Shown in pieces: positions 27,124 through 36,277 of a DNA stretch of 64,000 bases (position 1 is its first letter; every line of letters begins with the position of its first letter). Under the pieces are notes generated by a model. The model was given only the letters and a program-made list of their open reading frames with translations. It did not search any database and was not told the origin of the DNA. Both the position numbers and the translations under genes were made by a program. The stretch covers positions 2,627,705-2,691,704 of the forward strand of contig NZ_MINL01000001.1 in the NCBI RefSeq assembly GCF_001882345.1, read 5' to 3'. This DNA comes from Halomonas sp. QHL1. GTDB lineage: Bacteria > Pseudomonadota > Gammaproteobacteria > Pseudomonadales > Halomonadaceae.

Positions 27124-27702
27124 TTAGACTTCACTTTCTGTGTCTTTATATCCATCCACCACGCCCGTCGAGAGATAGACATCGTGGGACGTGAAGTTTT
27201 TAACCGCGGTCAGCAAGTATTGAATACCGGTGATTAAAAAGCCCATCGGCACCCAAAGGTAGATAATCCAGATCGGTAAGCCCATGGAAGGCAATACCCG
27301 GCCTTTGCTATACAGATCTAGGATATAAACAATCGAATAGTAGAGCAGGAAAAACATCACTAGCGATGTGAACAGCGCGATGCAGATCATTAGCACTCTG
27401 CGCCCACCTACCGGCAGCGCATCATAGATAGCCGACATGCGAATATGACGACCATGACGGGCGGCATAGCCAATACCCGCAAAGGTAATCATGATGATCA
27501 AAATGCGGTTTAGCTCACCGGAAAACATGATGCTATTGCCAAATACAAAACGGGCAACCACATTGGTGACCGTATTCAGCGCCATTAGCAAAACACCCAT
27601 CGCGAGAATCACGGCTTCTATTTTGCTAATTGCAGTGTCGATCACGCCTAGTACCCCCGGCAAGCCGGAGTGGTAACTCTTTTCCATCTCTTCATCGGTC
27701 AT
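27124..27702 (-). CDS. teaB: TeaB, small membrane subunit of ectoine TRAP transporter
   Basis: A 192-residue DctQ-type protein with four membrane helices (first at [20 protein letters not shown]). Conserved [18 protein letters not shown] and [16 protein letters not shown] are typical of the family. ATG 27702 ([11 protein letters not shown]) has AAGGAG upstream. It is separated from teaA by 309 bases that include a terminator, so teaBCD may be transcribed at a lower level than teaA, a common ratio for binding-protein systems. Confidence 0.92.
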   Translation of the reverse strand: MTDEEMEKSYHSGLPGVLGVIDTAISKIEAVILAMGVLLMALNTVTNVVARFVFGNSIMFSGELNRILIIMITFAGIGYAARHGRHIRMSAIYDALPVGGRRVLMICIALFTSLVMFFLLYYSIVYILDLYSKGRVLPSMGLPIWIIYLWVPMGFLITGIQYLLTAVKNFTSHDVYLSTGVVDGYKDTESEV

Positions 27703-28011
27703 GGCCGGACTCCTTTTGAACGGCTCTAACGGCAACAGTTACGTGCCGTAGGCACAATAAACACAGCGTTATTCCATCCTATGTAATCCGAACCTATCTG
27801 GTCCGAACTCACCTCGTGCCAAGGCGAGGAGTTAACTCTAGCGTAACGGCATGCCGCTGCCGATGGTTCAACGCTAGATGTACGTAACCCGACGGTAACG
27901 TGGTTAAAACCTAACCCGAGTAGCCTCTGCCTTATCGCCACAAAATAAAAAAGGGCAGCCTTTGCTGCCCCTTGATTAATCAACCGTTCGCCAATGCGGC
28001 TTTAAGGATGA
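27703..28011 (-). other. teaA-teaB intergenic region
   Basis: The 309-base gap begins (reverse strand) with the teaA terminator at 27970-27942 and ends with the AAGGAG site of teaB. The central 230 bases show no convincing promoter consensus or open frame. Either read-through or a separate teaBCD promoter must serve the downstream genes. Confidence 0.5.
27942..27970 (-). terminator. Terminator/attenuator after teaA
   Basis: On the reverse strand a 7-bp stem GGGCAGC/GCTGCCC with a four-base loop (27970-27953) is followed by TTTTTTATTTT. It stands 41 bases past the teaA stop and inside the tea operon, so it should act as a partial terminator or 3'-end stabiliser that raises TeaA relative to TeaBC. 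Confidence 0.8.
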
Positions 28012-29058
28012 TTACTCGTTGGTTACGGCTTCAAGGTCAGCTTTAAACTGCTCAAGTAGCTCTTCACCACCTTCACCGGTCATTTCCAGGAAGGCCTCTT
28101 CAACCTGCGGAGCACGATCACGGAAAGCTTGAATTTGCTCTTCGTCGAGACGTGTCACCGTCACTTCATCAGACGCTTCCTGAATCTTCTCTAGCGACTC
28201 TTCAGCCAAGCCTTTGATATGTTCAATAGTGTGGTCATACGCCGCTTGCGAGGCTTCCTGCACTAGCTCTTGATCTTCTTCAGATAAACCTTCGTAGAAG
28301 TCCTGGTTAGCCATCATCGCTGTAGTGAACCACCCGTGACCGGTAAACGTCAGGTGCGGAGACACTTCGTACAAACCACCAGACTCGATCCAGAAAATCG
28401 GGTTCTCTTGACCATCAATGATGCCGGTCTGCAGACCACCGTAGACTTCCCCCCACGGCAATGGCGTCGGCGTTGCACCAAAGGCGTCGTAGGTCTCCGA
28501 CAGCAGCGGGTTGGTCATGGTACGGATTTTCTTATTATTCATATCTTCCGGCGAGCTAATCGGCTCGTCGGTCGTTACGACCATTTCGCCTTCCGGATAC
28601 ATCTTCAGTAGCTCTAGGCCTTGCTCGGCATAAAGCTCAGGGAACATCTCGTTGATAGCCTTACTTTCGTCAAAGAACGTCAGTACGGTCTCTTCGTCGG
28701 TCGGCAGCAGGTAAGGAATAAAGAAGATTTGCGCTTCCGGAATGAGCGCACCGGTGAAGCCAGGCGACTGGTTCACGAACTGCAGAATACCGTTCTGAGT
28801 CTGCTCCATGATGTCATCAGACTCGCCCAGCTCACCAAAGCGATAAACCTGTACGGTGTGGTCTGAGTTCTCTTCGATATGCTCTTTAAAAGCATAGGCA
28901 AAGACATCCTGTACGTCGCCTTCATACTCTTCATGAGCGTAACGCCAGTTATCCGCTTGCGCGACAGCCGTCATGCCCATCAAAAGTGCACCCACGCTTG
29001 CCGTAGTTATTAATTTGGTGGTTACAGAACGATTAGATACGGGTTTGCTTGCCTTCAT
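28012..29058 (-). CDS. teaA: TeaA, ectoine/hydroxyectoine-binding protein of TRAP transporter
   Basis: The 348-residue periplasmic binding protein has a Sec signal ending MTAVAQA, then DNWRYAHEEYEGDVQDVFAY and GELGESDDIMEQTQNGILQF, which match the H. elongata TeaA sequence as I recall it almost residue for residue, as does PLPWGEVYGGLQTGIIDGQE, around the ligand site. It captures compatible solutes in the periplasm for TeaBC. The mature part is strongly acidic, as expected for a halophile. ATG 29058 with AAGGGGAA upstream is preferred to the longer frame. A 14-bp tandem repeat lies 86-113 bases upstream. Confidence 0.96.
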   Translation of the reverse strand: MKASKPVSNRSVTTKLITTASVGALLMGMTAVAQADNWRYAHEEYEGDVQDVFAYAFKEHIEENSDHTVQVYRFGELGESDDIMEQTQNGILQFVNQSPGFTGALIPEAQIFFIPYLLPTDEETVLTFFDESKAINEMFPELYAEQGLELLKMYPEGEMVVTTDEPISSPEDMNNKKIRTMTNPLLSETYDAFGATPTPLPWGEVYGGLQTGIIDGQENPIFWIESGGLYEVSPHLTFTGHGWFTTAMMANQDFYEGLSEEDQELVQEASQAAYDHTIEHIKGLAEESLEKIQEASDEVTVTRLDEEQIQAFRDRAPQVEEAFLEMTGEGGEELLEQFKADLEAVTNE

Positions 29059-29143
29059 ACGGTGTTCCCCTTGCAGTGGTAAGCGCGCTTTACGAGTGCG
29101 CAAGAACCTGAATAAGCCTCGCGTATCTCAACACGACACTGTT

Positions 29144-29171
29144 GTTCGCTAACCGGTGTTCGCAAACCGGT
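29144..29171. repeat. Tandem 14-bp direct repeat upstream of teaA
   Basis: GTTCGCTAACCGGT (29144-29157) is followed at once by GTTCGCAAACCGGT (29158-29171), one base different. The pair lies in the 185-bp gap between teaA and the TIGR02444-type gene, about 86 bases before the teaA ATG. Side-by-side 14-bp repeats in a promoter region suggest binding of a regulator on one face of the helix, possibly linked to osmotic control. Confidence 0.6.
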
Positions 29172-29243
29172 AATGGTGCTGCTCTATACTGCGTGCTAGC
29201 GAGCGAATAACGCTAGGTATTTCAAAAACAGCTTAATTTCAGG

Positions 29244-29831
29244 CTAGCGCGCTCCTTGATGAGGGTCAAGCTGGCAAGTAAGCGTTTGTAGCGAATAAAG
29301 CCACTCATTTTTCTCCTTTGTCCCACTCTCAGCTTGATGGCCACTTTGACCTGAAAGCAGCTGATTTAGCAGCCAATTAGCTGCATCTAACGACTTTTCG
29401 ACAACGTTGCCCACACGTTGCTCATCGCTGGACGATGCCCAAGCCCACGCTTGCCAACGTTGAAGATTCTCACGCTCAGCCATCAACTCGGCCTGTTTGA
29501 TGGTCTCACGCAACGCTTTCACGGACTCGCTTGCCGCCGCTGAGGCTTTTAAGTCTTGGCGCAAGCCACGCAATACCTCCGTCACATGGCTCTGCCAAAG
29601 GCGTCGCTGCTCACGCTGGCAAGCCAGCGCTTTGGGCTCAGCTTCCAGACCGCAAGAGTAGAGCCAGCAATGAAACAGCACCTCGCACACATCCAGACCG
29701 GCCTCCTCTTGAAGCTTAAGGCAGGCCGCCTCAACGCCGGGGCTAGCGTATAGCGTCAGTGCAAAATCCCACAACGGTGTCTGCTGTAGGCGCTGCAATC
29801 GGGTAGAATCAAGCGTATTAGAATCTCGCAT
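29244..29831 (-). CDS. TIGR02444/DUF2390 family protein
   Basis: A 195-residue soluble, mainly helical protein. The opening TPLWDFALTLYASPGVEAAC and DVCEVLFHCWLYSCG are the conserved stretch of the TIGR02444 family, which has no established function but in gammaproteobacteria commonly sits head-to-head with the YheS-type ABC-F gene, as here. ATG 29831 gives the usual start; the 13 residues upstream have no ribosome site. Confidence 0.75.
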   Translation of the reverse strand: MRDSNTLDSTRLQRLQQTPLWDFALTLYASPGVEAACLKLQEEAGLDVCEVLFHCWLYSCGLEAEPKALACQREQRRLWQSHVTEVLRGLRQDLKASAAASESVKALRETIKQAELMAERENLQRWQAWAWASSSDEQRVGNVVEKSLDAANWLLNQLLSGQSGHQAESGTKEKNEWLYSLQTLTCQLDPHQGAR

Positions 29832-29860
29832 CAAATGACCCACTTTCTTCGGGAGAAGGC

Positions 29861-31837
29861 ATGATCGCACTGCGCCAAGTCGCCCTGCAACGCGGCACGC
29901 AAACGCTACTCGACAACGCGGACGTTACCCTTAATAACGGGGTAAAGGCCGGGATTATCGGGGCAAACGGCGCCGGTAAATCGAGCCTATTCAAACTGCT
30001 GCTCGGCGAGCTTGCGCCCGACCAGGGCGATGTAGAGATGAGCGGCGGCCAGCGCATTGCGCATATGGCCCAGGAAGTTGATGCCCTTGACCGCCCGATT
30101 ATCGAGTATGTACTCGACGGCGACTTGGCGCTACGCCAAGCAGAAGCTGACTTACTGGCCGCCCGGGAAGCCGGGGAAGCCCACCGCGAAGCCGAACTGC
30201 ACGGCTTGATTGAAACCCTGGATGGCTACCGTGCCGAGTCGCGAGCGGCGCAGCTGCTGGTGGGACTAGGCTTCGTCCAGACTGACCTGGCCCGCCCGCT
30301 CTCGGCGTTTTCCGGCGGCTGGCGGATGCGGGTCAATCTCGCCCGTACGCTGTTTATGCCTTCCGATCTACTGCTGCTAGATGAGCCCACCAACCACCTG
30401 GATCTGGACGCTCTGCTGTGGCTGGAGCAGTGGCTGACCCGCTACCCGGGCACACTGCTGCTGATTTCCCACGACCGCGACTTTTTGGATGCCGTATGCG
30501 ACCACATCGTGCATATGCACCACCAAACCCTGGAGCTTTACCGCGGCAATTACTCCCAGTTTGAGCGCACTCGTGCTGAAAAGCTTGCCCTGCAGCAAGC
30601 GGAAGCCGCCAAACAGCAGGCACGGCGGGAGGAGATCGAGCGCTTTATCGCCCGCTTTAAAGCACAGGCGACCAAGGCCAAACAGGCGCAAAGCCGGGTG
30701 AAAATGCTCGAGCGCATGGAAGATATCGCCGTTGCCCATGTGGACTCCCCCTTCCACTTTACGCTGCCCGCCGCCGATAAAACCTCGCACCCACTGCTGG
30801 TGCTCGACCAGGCCACGCTTGGCTATCGCGGTAAAAAGGGCGACGGAAGTGACGACAATATCCAATTGGACAAGGTCAACGTCACCCTGCTGCCCGGCAG
30901 TCGCATTGGCCTGTTAGGTCCCAACGGTGCAGGTAAATCAACGCTGATTAAGTCGCTAACCGGAGAGCTCGAGCTGCTTAACGGCAAGCGCGTGCCCGGC
31001 GAGCATCTGGCGATTGGGTATTTTGCTCAGCATCAGCTTGAGAGCCTGGATGTTTCATCGACGCCCTTTGTGCATGTCCAGCGCCTCTCGCCCACTGCCA
31101 GCGATCAGGATATCCGTAATTTCCTGGGCGGCTTTGGATTTAAGGGCGATGACGCCTTCGGCAAAGTCGCCAACTACTCAGGTGGTGAGAAAGCCCGCCT
31201 GGCGCTGGCGCTGGTCGCCTGGCAAAAACCCAACCTGCTACTGCTCGATGAGCCGACCAACCACCTGGACTTAGAGATGCGCGAGGCGCTGACCCAAGCG
31301 CTGGCAAGCTTCGAAGGCACGGTTATTCTGGTCTCCCACGATCGTCACCTGCTGCGCGCCACGGTCGATGAGTTCTGGCGGGTGGCGGATAACCGCGTCG
31401 AGCCCTTCGATGGCGACTTGGAAGATTACCGGGTTTGGCTTAAAGCGCGCTTAGAAGAGAGCCGCCGGGATTCCCGCGGTGAAAAAGCCGAGCGCCAGAA
31501 CCAGCAACCCAGCGGCGACAGCCGTGAAGCGCGCAAAGCGTCCCGTAAAGCGGCCGCCGAGCTGCGTGAGAAGCTGCGCCCACTAAAAAAGCAGCGTGAC
31601 CAGGCGGAAAATGCGATGGAAAAGGCCCAGCAGGAACTCGATAAGGTAGAGCAAGTGTTGGCAGATCCAGAGCTATACACCGACAGCGGCCGCAAAGCCG
31701 AACTGACCAATACACTTGCTCAGCAAGCGGAGATTAAAGCGCGCCTGGATGAGTCAGAAAGGCAGTGGTTGAGCGCCGAAGAGGCGCTGGAGACAATGGA
31801 AGCGGAGCTACTCGCCAGCGAAGAGACGGCTAGCTAG
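29861..31837 (+). CDS. yheS: ABC-F family ATPase, YheS-type
   Basis: A 658-residue cytosolic protein with two ABC domains and no membrane part. Domain 1 has Walker A GANGAGKSS, signature FSGGWRMRV and Walker B LLLLDEPTNHLDL; domain 2 has GPNGAGKST, YSGGEKARL and LLLLDEPTNHLDL. Between them is the ABC-F linker with KAQATKAKQAQSRVKMLERM; a charged coiled-coil tail follows from about residue 540. The pattern matches E. coli YheS closely. ABC-F proteins bind the ribosomal E site and relieve translational stalls. The start is 29 bases from the divergent TIGR02444 gene. Confidence 0.93.
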   Translation: MIALRQVALQRGTQTLLDNADVTLNNGVKAGIIGANGAGKSSLFKLLLGELAPDQGDVEMSGGQRIAHMAQEVDALDRPIIEYVLDGDLALRQAEADLLAAREAGEAHREAELHGLIETLDGYRAESRAAQLLVGLGFVQTDLARPLSAFSGGWRMRVNLARTLFMPSDLLLLDEPTNHLDLDALLWLEQWLTRYPGTLLLISHDRDFLDAVCDHIVHMHHQTLELYRGNYSQFERTRAEKLALQQAEAAKQQARREEIERFIARFKAQATKAKQAQSRVKMLERMEDIAVAHVDSPFHFTLPAADKTSHPLLVLDQATLGYRGKKGDGSDDNIQLDKVNVTLLPGSRIGLLGPNGAGKSTLIKSLTGELELLNGKRVPGEHLAIGYFAQHQLESLDVSSTPFVHVQRLSPTASDQDIRNFLGGFGFKGDDAFGKVANYSGGEKARLALALVAWQKPNLLLLDEPTNHLDLEMREALTQALASFEGTVILVSHDRHLLRATVDEFWRVADNRVEPFDGDLEDYRVWLKARLEESRRDSRGEKAERQNQQPSGDSREARKASRKAAAELREKLRPLKKQRDQAENAMEKAQQELDKVEQVLADPELYTDSGRKAELTNTLAQQAEIKARLDESERQWLSAEEALETMEAELLASEETAS

Positions 31838-31862
31838 CAAAAGCGCATACTCAAAAACCGGG

Positions 31863-32300
31863 CTAGCTTTCCAACAAAAACGTCACTGGGCCATCGTTGA
31901 TTAGCGCCACCTGCATATCGGCGCCAAACTCACCGGTGGCCACGTACGGCCAGGCAGCGCGGGTCTGTCTAATCAGCAAATTGAACAGCGCTTCCCCTTG
32001 GGCTGGCGGAGCAGCGCTGGAGAAGCTGGGCCGTAGTCCTTTATGGGTATTCGCCGCCAGGGTGAACTGGGAGACAAGCAGCAAACCACCGTTCACCTGC
32101 TGCAGGTTGTGATTCATCTTGCCGTCCGCATCGCTGAATACCCTGTAGTGGAGGAGCTTGTGCAGCAGCTTTTCAACGCTGGCCGCGTCATCGTGTTTCT
32201 CAACGCCTACCAGCGCCAGCAGCCCGTGGTCGATACTCCCGACGATATTGCCTTCCACTTCCACGCTGGCGCGCTTAACGCGCTGAATGAGTGCCTTCAC
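31863..32300 (-). CDS. dtd: D-aminoacyl-tRNA deacylase
   Basis: Removes D-amino acids, and glycine from tRNA-Ala, to protect translation. The GTG at 32300 with GGAG nearby gives 145 residues, exactly the usual Dtd length, starting (M)[14 protein letters not shown]. Both catalytic motifs are present: SQFTLAAN and [11 protein letters not shown] with the Gly-cisPro pair. The frame from 32321 adds seven unlikely residues. Confidence 0.95.
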   Translation of the reverse strand: MKALIQRVKRASVEVEGNIVGSIDHGLLALVGVEKHDDAASVEKLLHKLLHYRVFSDADGKMNHNLQQVNGGLLLVSQFTLAANTHKGLRPSFSSAAPPAQGEALFNLLIRQTRAAWPYVATGEFGADMQVALINDGPVTFLLES

Positions 32301-32344
32301 AAAGCTTCTCCGAACTGACAAACGGCCATTGTAACGACCGCCTG

Positions 32345-32929
32345 TTAATTTTTCCCTAGCAGCGTATCGCGGAAGTCGTCATTCAGAGGGCGCTCGCCCA
32401 GCCAGATACCAAACATGGCGCTGGCCAGCTCTGCGTTACCGCCCTCAAATAGCGTTTCGCCATTGAGCGCCAGGCGCAAAGCATCACCGTCCCAACTCAA
32501 CACATAGCGATCTTGAGGCTCGACGTCCTGATAGCTTCGGTTAAAGGCGTTAATATCTGCTTCTAGCTGCGAATACTCATAGGCAGTGAGGCTTTTCTTA
32601 AGGCTTTCTGTGGTGGCCTCGGCGAAGTCCGGGGCGTCAATGGCGTGAAAATAGGCAAGTTCCAGGCGCCTTGGTACGTCATCCAACGGCTGCGGCTCGG
32701 TTTCATCTGCCGCTTGGTAATAGGCGCCCGCGTAGGCCGTCCAAATCATGTAACGAAACACACCGCTACCGATAAGATTATAGCGTTGGCCGTGCTCCTC
32801 TAGCGTGCGCTCAAACGCTTCGCCTTTCTCAGTCACACTGCTGGCCATTGCCCAAGGCATTAGCAATAGGCCAGCTAACAGCAACGATAAGTGTACGGCG
32901 CGCCTAGCGCCTAATAAGCATGTGGGCAT
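32345..32929 (-). CDS. Exported chalcone-isomerase-like protein
   Basis: A 194-residue protein with a signal peptide ([18 protein letters not shown]) and a Chalcone_3 type domain, recognisable from [22 protein letters not shown] early and [25 protein letters not shown] near the end. Bacterial members are periplasmic and of unknown role; no chalcone substrate is implied. ATG 32929 has GAGGAGG upstream. It lies between dtd and a USP gene, with no strong functional clue. Confidence 0.75.
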   Translation of the reverse strand: MPTCLLGARRAVHLSLLLAGLLLMPWAMASSVTEKGEAFERTLEEHGQRYNLIGSGVFRYMIWTAYAGAYYQAADETEPQPLDDVPRRLELAYFHAIDAPDFAEATTESLKKSLTAYEYSQLEADINAFNRSYQDVEPQDRYVLSWDGDALRLALNGETLFEGGNAELASAMFGIWLGERPLNDDFRDTLLGKN

Positions 32930-33055
32930 AGAACCTCCTCCTGGCGGCATAACTATACATACCGTTGCGCCAAATAAAGGTTCCGTACAATATTTATTAC
33001 TGCCCGCACACTCTTGATTATTAACAGTGCCCGTTTGATTATTAATAGCGCCCGC

Positions 33056-33901
33056 TTACCAAGCCCGGCAGAGCATTAGATCGCAGTGCGGTTCCCCCAG
33101 CAACATCTCGGTTAGCTGACTAGTGTGATGAGGCTGCCCACGGCTGCCGATCATCACGAGATCGGGCGTGTGGCGCTTCATATACGCCTGCAGCACATCG
33201 CAGGGTGTGCCTTGCTCTAGCACCAACTCAACATCGGGCACCCCGTCTAACTCACGCATCAGGCTATCGACTTCGTTACTCAACTGCTCACGCAGTCGCT
33301 GCACTTCATGTTCACGCCAGTGGGCGTAATAGGCCTGCGAGCCCAGCTCACGTTCGCCGGGCAGTGTCCAGGCGTGCAGAAGGGTGAGCGCCGCTTCAGG
33401 AAACCGGATTAGCGCCTCTTTCAAGGTATGTCGCGCCGTCAACGAAAAATCGATAGGCACCAGGATATGCTGCCATGGCTGGGTCGGCTGGTGAGAAGAG
33501 ACCACCACAGGGCATGGTGCACTACGCAGCACGCGCATGGTGGTGGTACCCGCCAGCAGGTCTTTTTGCCCGCGCTTGCGATGCATACCCAGCACAATCA
33601 GCTCGGCGTTACGTTCATGGGCTTCGCGGACGATTTCAACGTGAGGCGAGCCGGTCACGGTTTGGATCAACGTTTTCGGCGCCTCTAGGGCGTAGTCTTC
33701 GCGTAGATCCGTCAACATGGTGGTGATGTCTTCCACTACCGCGCTTTCGACATCCAGTAGCACACGCCTGGGCAGGTAAGGGTCCAACACGTGCAGCACG
33801 TCGAGCTGAACACCTTGGGCATAGGCCAACCGAAGCGCCCGAGCAAAAGCGGCGCGATTATCAGCGGAAAGATCGGTGGCAAACAGAATAGTGCGAGGCA
33901 T
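33056..33901 (-). CDS. Tandem-domain universal stress protein
   Basis: 281 residues in two USP domains (about 1-142 and 148-281). Domain 1 starts PRTILFATDLSADNRAAFAR and ends GMHRKRGQKDLLAGTTTMRV, close to the ATP-binding pattern; domain 2 (HILVPIDFSLTARHTLKEAL) ends GSRGQPHHTSQLTEMLLGE, where the glycine spacing is degraded, so it may not bind ATP. UspE-like stress role by family. A good GAGGAG site precedes the start. Confidence 0.85.
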   Translation of the reverse strand: MPRTILFATDLSADNRAAFARALRLAYAQGVQLDVLHVLDPYLPRRVLLDVESAVVEDITTMLTDLREDYALEAPKTLIQTVTGSPHVEIVREAHERNAELIVLGMHRKRGQKDLLAGTTTMRVLRSAPCPVVVSSHQPTQPWQHILVPIDFSLTARHTLKEALIRFPEAALTLLHAWTLPGERELGSQAYYAHWREHEVQRLREQLSNEVDSLMRELDGVPDVELVLEQGTPCDVLQAYMKRHTPDLVMIGSRGQPHHTSQLTEMLLGEPHCDLMLCRAW

Positions 33902-34029
33902 GGCGAAACGCTCCTCGGCTGAGCAGCTCAGCCTTACAAGCCGTTAAGCAGACACTCTTTAGCATGGTGCGCAATATCCATTCTCGCAAGCTACCTGTTA
34001 CCCAAATGCTTCAAAGCAGTACACCCGAA

Positions 34030-34860
34030 TCACCACCAAGCGTGAAAATGGTGCACCGGGCCGCGTCCTTTACCCACGTTTAAGCGCACGCTCGCCTCCA
34101 GAGCCGCATGCAGCCAGTGTTTGGCATCGCTGATGGCAGTTCCCGGGGCATCCGCTTCGGCATCCACGGGGAGTTTCGCCAGACAGGCGGCAATCGCCGA
34201 GGAGAGCGCGCAGCCGGTACCGTGCAAATTATCGGTATCGATGCGCGAGGCGGGTAACCACGCATGGCCGCTGGGGGTTGCCAGCAGATCCGGACAGGTC
34301 GCTCCACGCAGATGGCCGCCTTTCAGCACCACGTAGGGTGCCCCCAGCTGCGTCAACCCCGGCAACATCGCCTCCATGGCGTCTAAACTGGTGGGTGATG
34401 ACGTATCGAGCAGTACCGCGGCTTCCGGCAGGTTGGGGGTAATCACATCGGCCAAGGGCACGAGAATATCGCGTACTGCGCGAATACCAGCGTCATCGAC
34501 CAGAATATCGCCGCTCTTGGCGACCATCACCGGGTCGAGCACGATCCAACGTGGGCGCCGCTGACGCAGCACATCGGCTATCACCTCGGCGACCTCGCGG
34601 CTGGCTACCATGCCAATTTTGACCGCATCTATCGCCACATCATCCAGCAGGTGTTCCAACTGCTCGCGAATCGCCTGGGGCGAGACGGGGTGCACCGAGG
34701 CCACCCCGCAGGTGTTCTGGGCAATTACCGCGGTAATCACGTTGGTGCCGTAAACGCCGAGAGCTGAAAAGGTTTTTAGATCACCTTGCAGCCCGGCGCC
34801 CCCCGAAGGATCGGAGCCAGCGATGGTAAGCACATTGCGAAGACGGGAATGGGTAGACAT
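34030..34860 (-). CDS. thiD: Hydroxymethylpyrimidine/phosphomethylpyrimidine kinase
   Basis: Phosphorylates HMP and HMP-P in thiamine biosynthesis. The 276-residue ribokinase-like enzyme has TIAGSDPSGGAGLQGDLKTF at the start, LDPVMVAKSGD in the middle and DNLHGTGCALSSAIAA with the catalytic anion-hole GTGC near the end. AAGGAG precedes the ATG. It is unlinked to the thiSG genes at 17.4 kb, and I saw no TPP riboswitch upstream. Confidence 0.95.
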   Translation of the reverse strand: MSTHSRLRNVLTIAGSDPSGGAGLQGDLKTFSALGVYGTNVITAVIAQNTCGVASVHPVSPQAIREQLEHLLDDVAIDAVKIGMVASREVAEVIADVLRQRRPRWIVLDPVMVAKSGDILVDDAGIRAVRDILVPLADVITPNLPEAAVLLDTSSPTSLDAMEAMLPGLTQLGAPYVVLKGGHLRGATCPDLLATPSGHAWLPASRIDTDNLHGTGCALSSAIAACLAKLPVDAEADAPGTAISDAKHWLHAALEASVRLNVGKGRGPVHHFHAWW

Positions 34861-34950
34861 GGGGCTCCTTCACGGCAAAAACGTCACTGTGCTCCTAGGA
34901 TACCCAAGCTGCGCGCCTTATGCTGCCGAAACGTACATGCCAAACACACA

Positions 34951-34970
34951 AAAGCCGCCCGAAGGCGGCT
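34951..34970 (-). terminator. Terminator of the TRAP operon
   Basis: A 7-bp stem AGCCGCC/GGCGGCT enclosing a UUCG-type tetraloop on the reverse strand is followed by TTTTGTGTG. It lies 27 bases past the dctP stop and just ahead of thiD. Confidence 0.75.
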
Positions 34971-34996
34971 CGTTAGTGTGCGTCAAGCACGGCAAA

Positions 34997-36109
34997 CTAT
35001 TGCGCGGTGTCACCTTCTGGGTTGCGGGCGTTGTAGTAAGCCTGCTCGGAGATGGCGTGGTAATCCTCGACCTTCTCTTGGAACGCTTGATAGGAGTCAT
35101 AGATACGTGTAGCTAATTCGCTCGATTCCGCCAACTCGGCAACCACATCTTGCGAGTGCTCACGCGCCTGGGCCAGTACGTCGTCGGGAATGCGGCGCAG
35201 CTCAACATCGTGCTCGTTCACAAGGGTTTCCAGCGCATCGTTGTTACGTGCGGTGTACTCATCCAGTACGTTAGCATTGACGTCACGCACAGCCGTTTTC
35301 AGGATTGCCTGCAGATCCGCGGGCAACTCAGCCATGGCCTCTTCGTTGACGATGGCTTCGAACATGACCGTCGGCTCGTGCCAGCCTGGATAATAGTAGT
35401 AATCCGCCGCTTGGTGCAGGCCGAAAGCTAGGTCGTTGTAGGGGCCAATCCATTCGGTAGCGTCAATGGCGCCGGACTGCAGCGAGGTGAAGATCTCCCC
35501 GCCCGGCATATTCACAATCGCCACACCCATACGGCTCATGACTTCGCCACCCAGTCCGGGCATGCGCATTTTCAAACCGTCGAGATCGGCAACCGAGTTG
35601 ATTTCTTTGTTGTACCAGCCGCCCATCTGTACGCCGGACGCACCTGCTACCAGTACGTCGACGCCAAAGTCATCGTAGAGCTCGTTCCACAGCTCCATGC
35701 CGCCACCAAAGTGCAACCAGGCGTTCATTTCCTGGGCATTCATGCCAAACGGCACGGCGGCAAAGAATTGCGCCGCGGGGGCTTTGCCTTTCCAGTAATA
35801 GGAAGCGGAGTGGCCCAATTCGGCGGTGCCGTCGGAAACGGCGTCGAATACCTCAAACCCCGGCACCAATTGGCCCGCACCGAAGACTTCGATGGTCAGG
35901 CGACCATTCGACATTTCATCAACCAGTTCCGCAAGGCGCTCAGGGCCTTGCCCCACGCCTGGGAAATTCTTCGGCCAGGAGGTGACCATTTTCCAACGAA
36001 ACTCGTCCTCTTGCGCCTGGGCGTGATTATCGAAACTAGAGACCACCAGCAAACTGGCGGAAAGTGCGGTCGACATGGCGATCGCGACGGGGAGTGTTTT
36101 GGCTTTCAT
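34997..36109 (-). CDS. dctP: TRAP transporter solute-binding protein, TakP-like
   Basis: The 370-residue periplasmic receptor has a signal peptide ending near HAQAQ, then FRWKMVTSWPKNFPGVGQGP, the start typical of the TakP/monocarboxylate 2-oxoacid subgroup. The ligand region contains KMRMPGLGGEVMSRMG (Arg for carboxylate) and GAIDATEWIGPYNDLAFGLH. Likely ligands are 2-oxoacids or other carboxylates; not proven by sequence. It is the last gene of a Q-M-P operon, after a 168-base gap with a hairpin. Confidence 0.88.
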   Translation of the reverse strand: MKAKTLPVAIAMSTALSASLLVVSSFDNHAQAQEDEFRWKMVTSWPKNFPGVGQGPERLAELVDEMSNGRLTIEVFGAGQLVPGFEVFDAVSDGTAELGHSASYYWKGKAPAAQFFAAVPFGMNAQEMNAWLHFGGGMELWNELYDDFGVDVLVAGASGVQMGGWYNKEINSVADLDGLKMRMPGLGGEVMSRMGVAIVNMPGGEIFTSLQSGAIDATEWIGPYNDLAFGLHQAADYYYYPGWHEPTVMFEAIVNEEAMAELPADLQAILKTAVRDVNANVLDEYTARNNDALETLVNEHDVELRRIPDDVLAQAREHSQDVVAELAESSELATRIYDSYQAFQEKVEDYHAISEQAYYNARNPEGDTAQ

Positions 36110-36158
36110 ACAATAACCCTCTTGCTTTCTATTATTACTATTATGAGTAGGGAATATT

Positions 36159-36183
36159 CCGCCTAGCGTAGAACACTAGGCGG
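36159..36183 (-). other. Hairpin between dctM and dctP
   Basis: CCGCCTAG (36159-36166) pairs perfectly with CTAGGCGG (36176-36183) over a nine-base loop. There is no T-run, so it is unlikely to be a strong terminator; within the Q-M-P transcript it could mark an RNA processing point that stabilises dctP mRNA. Confidence 0.5.
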
Positions 36184-36277
36184 TTTGCTACAGGCCATTA
36201 ATGGCTATTTACTGCTTTTAATTAGGTTGCCACTTCTTAACGTTGATAGCAGCGATGCTTTTCAACTTACCCCATTG

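Noticed and set aside
34861..34996. TPP riboswitch upstream of thiD
   Set aside because: The leader is short, contains the neighbouring operon's terminator and lacks the conserved thi-box motifs.
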